This document shows positions 63,596 to 64,000 of a stretch of 64,000 nt of DNA, piece after piece. Made by a program: the position numbers and the translations under genes. Within the stretch, counting starts at the first letter, position 1, and every line of letters begins with the position of its first letter. The notes under the pieces are model-generated. The model saw only the letters and a list, made by a program, of their open reading frames with translations. It ran no database searches and was not told the origin of the DNA. Origin of the DNA: Rheum nobile (taxonomy: Eukaryota; Streptophyta; Magnoliopsida; Caryophyllales; Polygonaceae); NCBI GenBank assembly GCA_027886185.1, contig WOAB01000211.1:4254001-4318000 (forward strand), in the 5' to 3' direction.

Positions 63596-64000
63596 CGTCC
63601 CCTATCCGAGTATAGGGGTGGTGCACTTAGCTAGTGTCACATATTTTGGGAGTTGCTCCCAAGAGGTCTCTCGTCTCGAGACGAGGTGATCATGATAAAA
63701 GCTTATAACGTGATGCGCGTTTTGGAATTAAATAAGATAAGTGCCATTGTCAAACACAATTAATATATCTCAGGAGAGTAGTGCAGCTAGGAAGTAGTGC
63801 AGCTAGGAAAGACTCGTCTAGAATTTGGTCAAAGTAAAGTTCTCTTTTCAATCTGAATTCGCATTATGCGATGAGGTTGGTCGTGAACCGAAACACCAAG
63901 TCATTTTAAACTCTTGTGTGAACTTATATGTTCCCAACATTTGTCATACTTTCGATAAGACTCAATTCGTTGGAGTCTTCTTTTCATATGTTTCGATAAG
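63596..64000 (+). repeat. LTR segment related to 14770-15130, direct, cut by window edge
   Basis: GTGCACTTAGCTAGTGTC at 63619 matches GATGCACTTAGCTAGTGTC at 14773. Further blocks are shared in order: AAATAAGATAAGTG, ATCTGAATTCGCATTATGCG, GATGAGGTTGGTCG and TAAGACTCAATTCGTTGGAG. The orientation is opposite to the related end at 62396-62645. Confidence 0.85.

Overview
This window looks like retrotransposon-dense intergenic DNA of a flowering plant, most likely a eudicot, though the sequence does not fix the species. Almost every recognisable coding stretch belongs to a plant LTR retrotransposon (a Sirevirus-type Ty1/copia, an Athila-type Ty3/gypsy, and several gypsy elements related to one another) or to an L1-type LINE. 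No complete host gene could be recognised. There are no CRISPR arrays, rRNA genes or convincing tRNA genes. Bacterial-style operons do not apply.

Layout. 1-3534: AT-rich non-coding DNA with a degenerate 130-bp tandem repeat. 3535-9030: 3' half of a Sirevirus on the minus strand (LTR, degenerate envelope-like ORF, RT/RNase H), with a hAT-like MITE (4848-5231) in its 3' untranslated region. 9031-27679: one broken Athila element on the plus strand (gag/protease, RT, RNase H, integrase, envelope-like ORF, 3' LTR), interrupted by three insertions with perfect 5-bp target duplications: gypsy A (9756-13275, CAGGG), a solo LTR (13959-15718, AGGAG) and gypsy B (18583-24601, GGTTC). 27690-38245: an L1 LINE split by gypsy C (29624-37281, minus strand). 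38246-48526: low-copy AT-rich DNA with tandem repeats, a solo copia LTR, an orphan CACTA end, a decayed GRF-finger gene and two weak exon-like patches. 48527-62395: gypsy D (plus strand), whose 5' LTR holds a gag-only element E (48820-51099, CTTTA), whose gag is split by a partly duplicated LTR (52365-55347, itself holding a second hAT-like MITE) and whose integrase is split by a solo LTR (59957-61394). 62396-64000: an inverted relative of the 13959 solo LTR, cut by the window edge.

How the parts relate. Gypsy A, B, C and D share gag/protease motifs, the same type of pol C-terminus (a VHPTFNVADLSPY-like motif) and a pol reading frame that runs through the polypurine tract into the LTR. A and B lost the RT, RNase H and integrase core by deletions that kept the frame, so they look non-autonomous. 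B keeps a 594-codon gag frame and closely similar LTRs. C and D carry the matching polymerase but with damaged active sites.

The most unusual structure is at 22687-23843 inside gypsy B: three tandem long palindromes, each two head-to-head tRNA-like (SINE-like) arms around a common TTGCAGC centre, flanked as a block by an 8-bp duplication (ACAAGGAC). A second theme is GC-rich hairpin arrays in several LTRs, upstream of the TATA-like box in A, B and the gag-inserted LTR, that differ in word and copy number between sibling LTRs.
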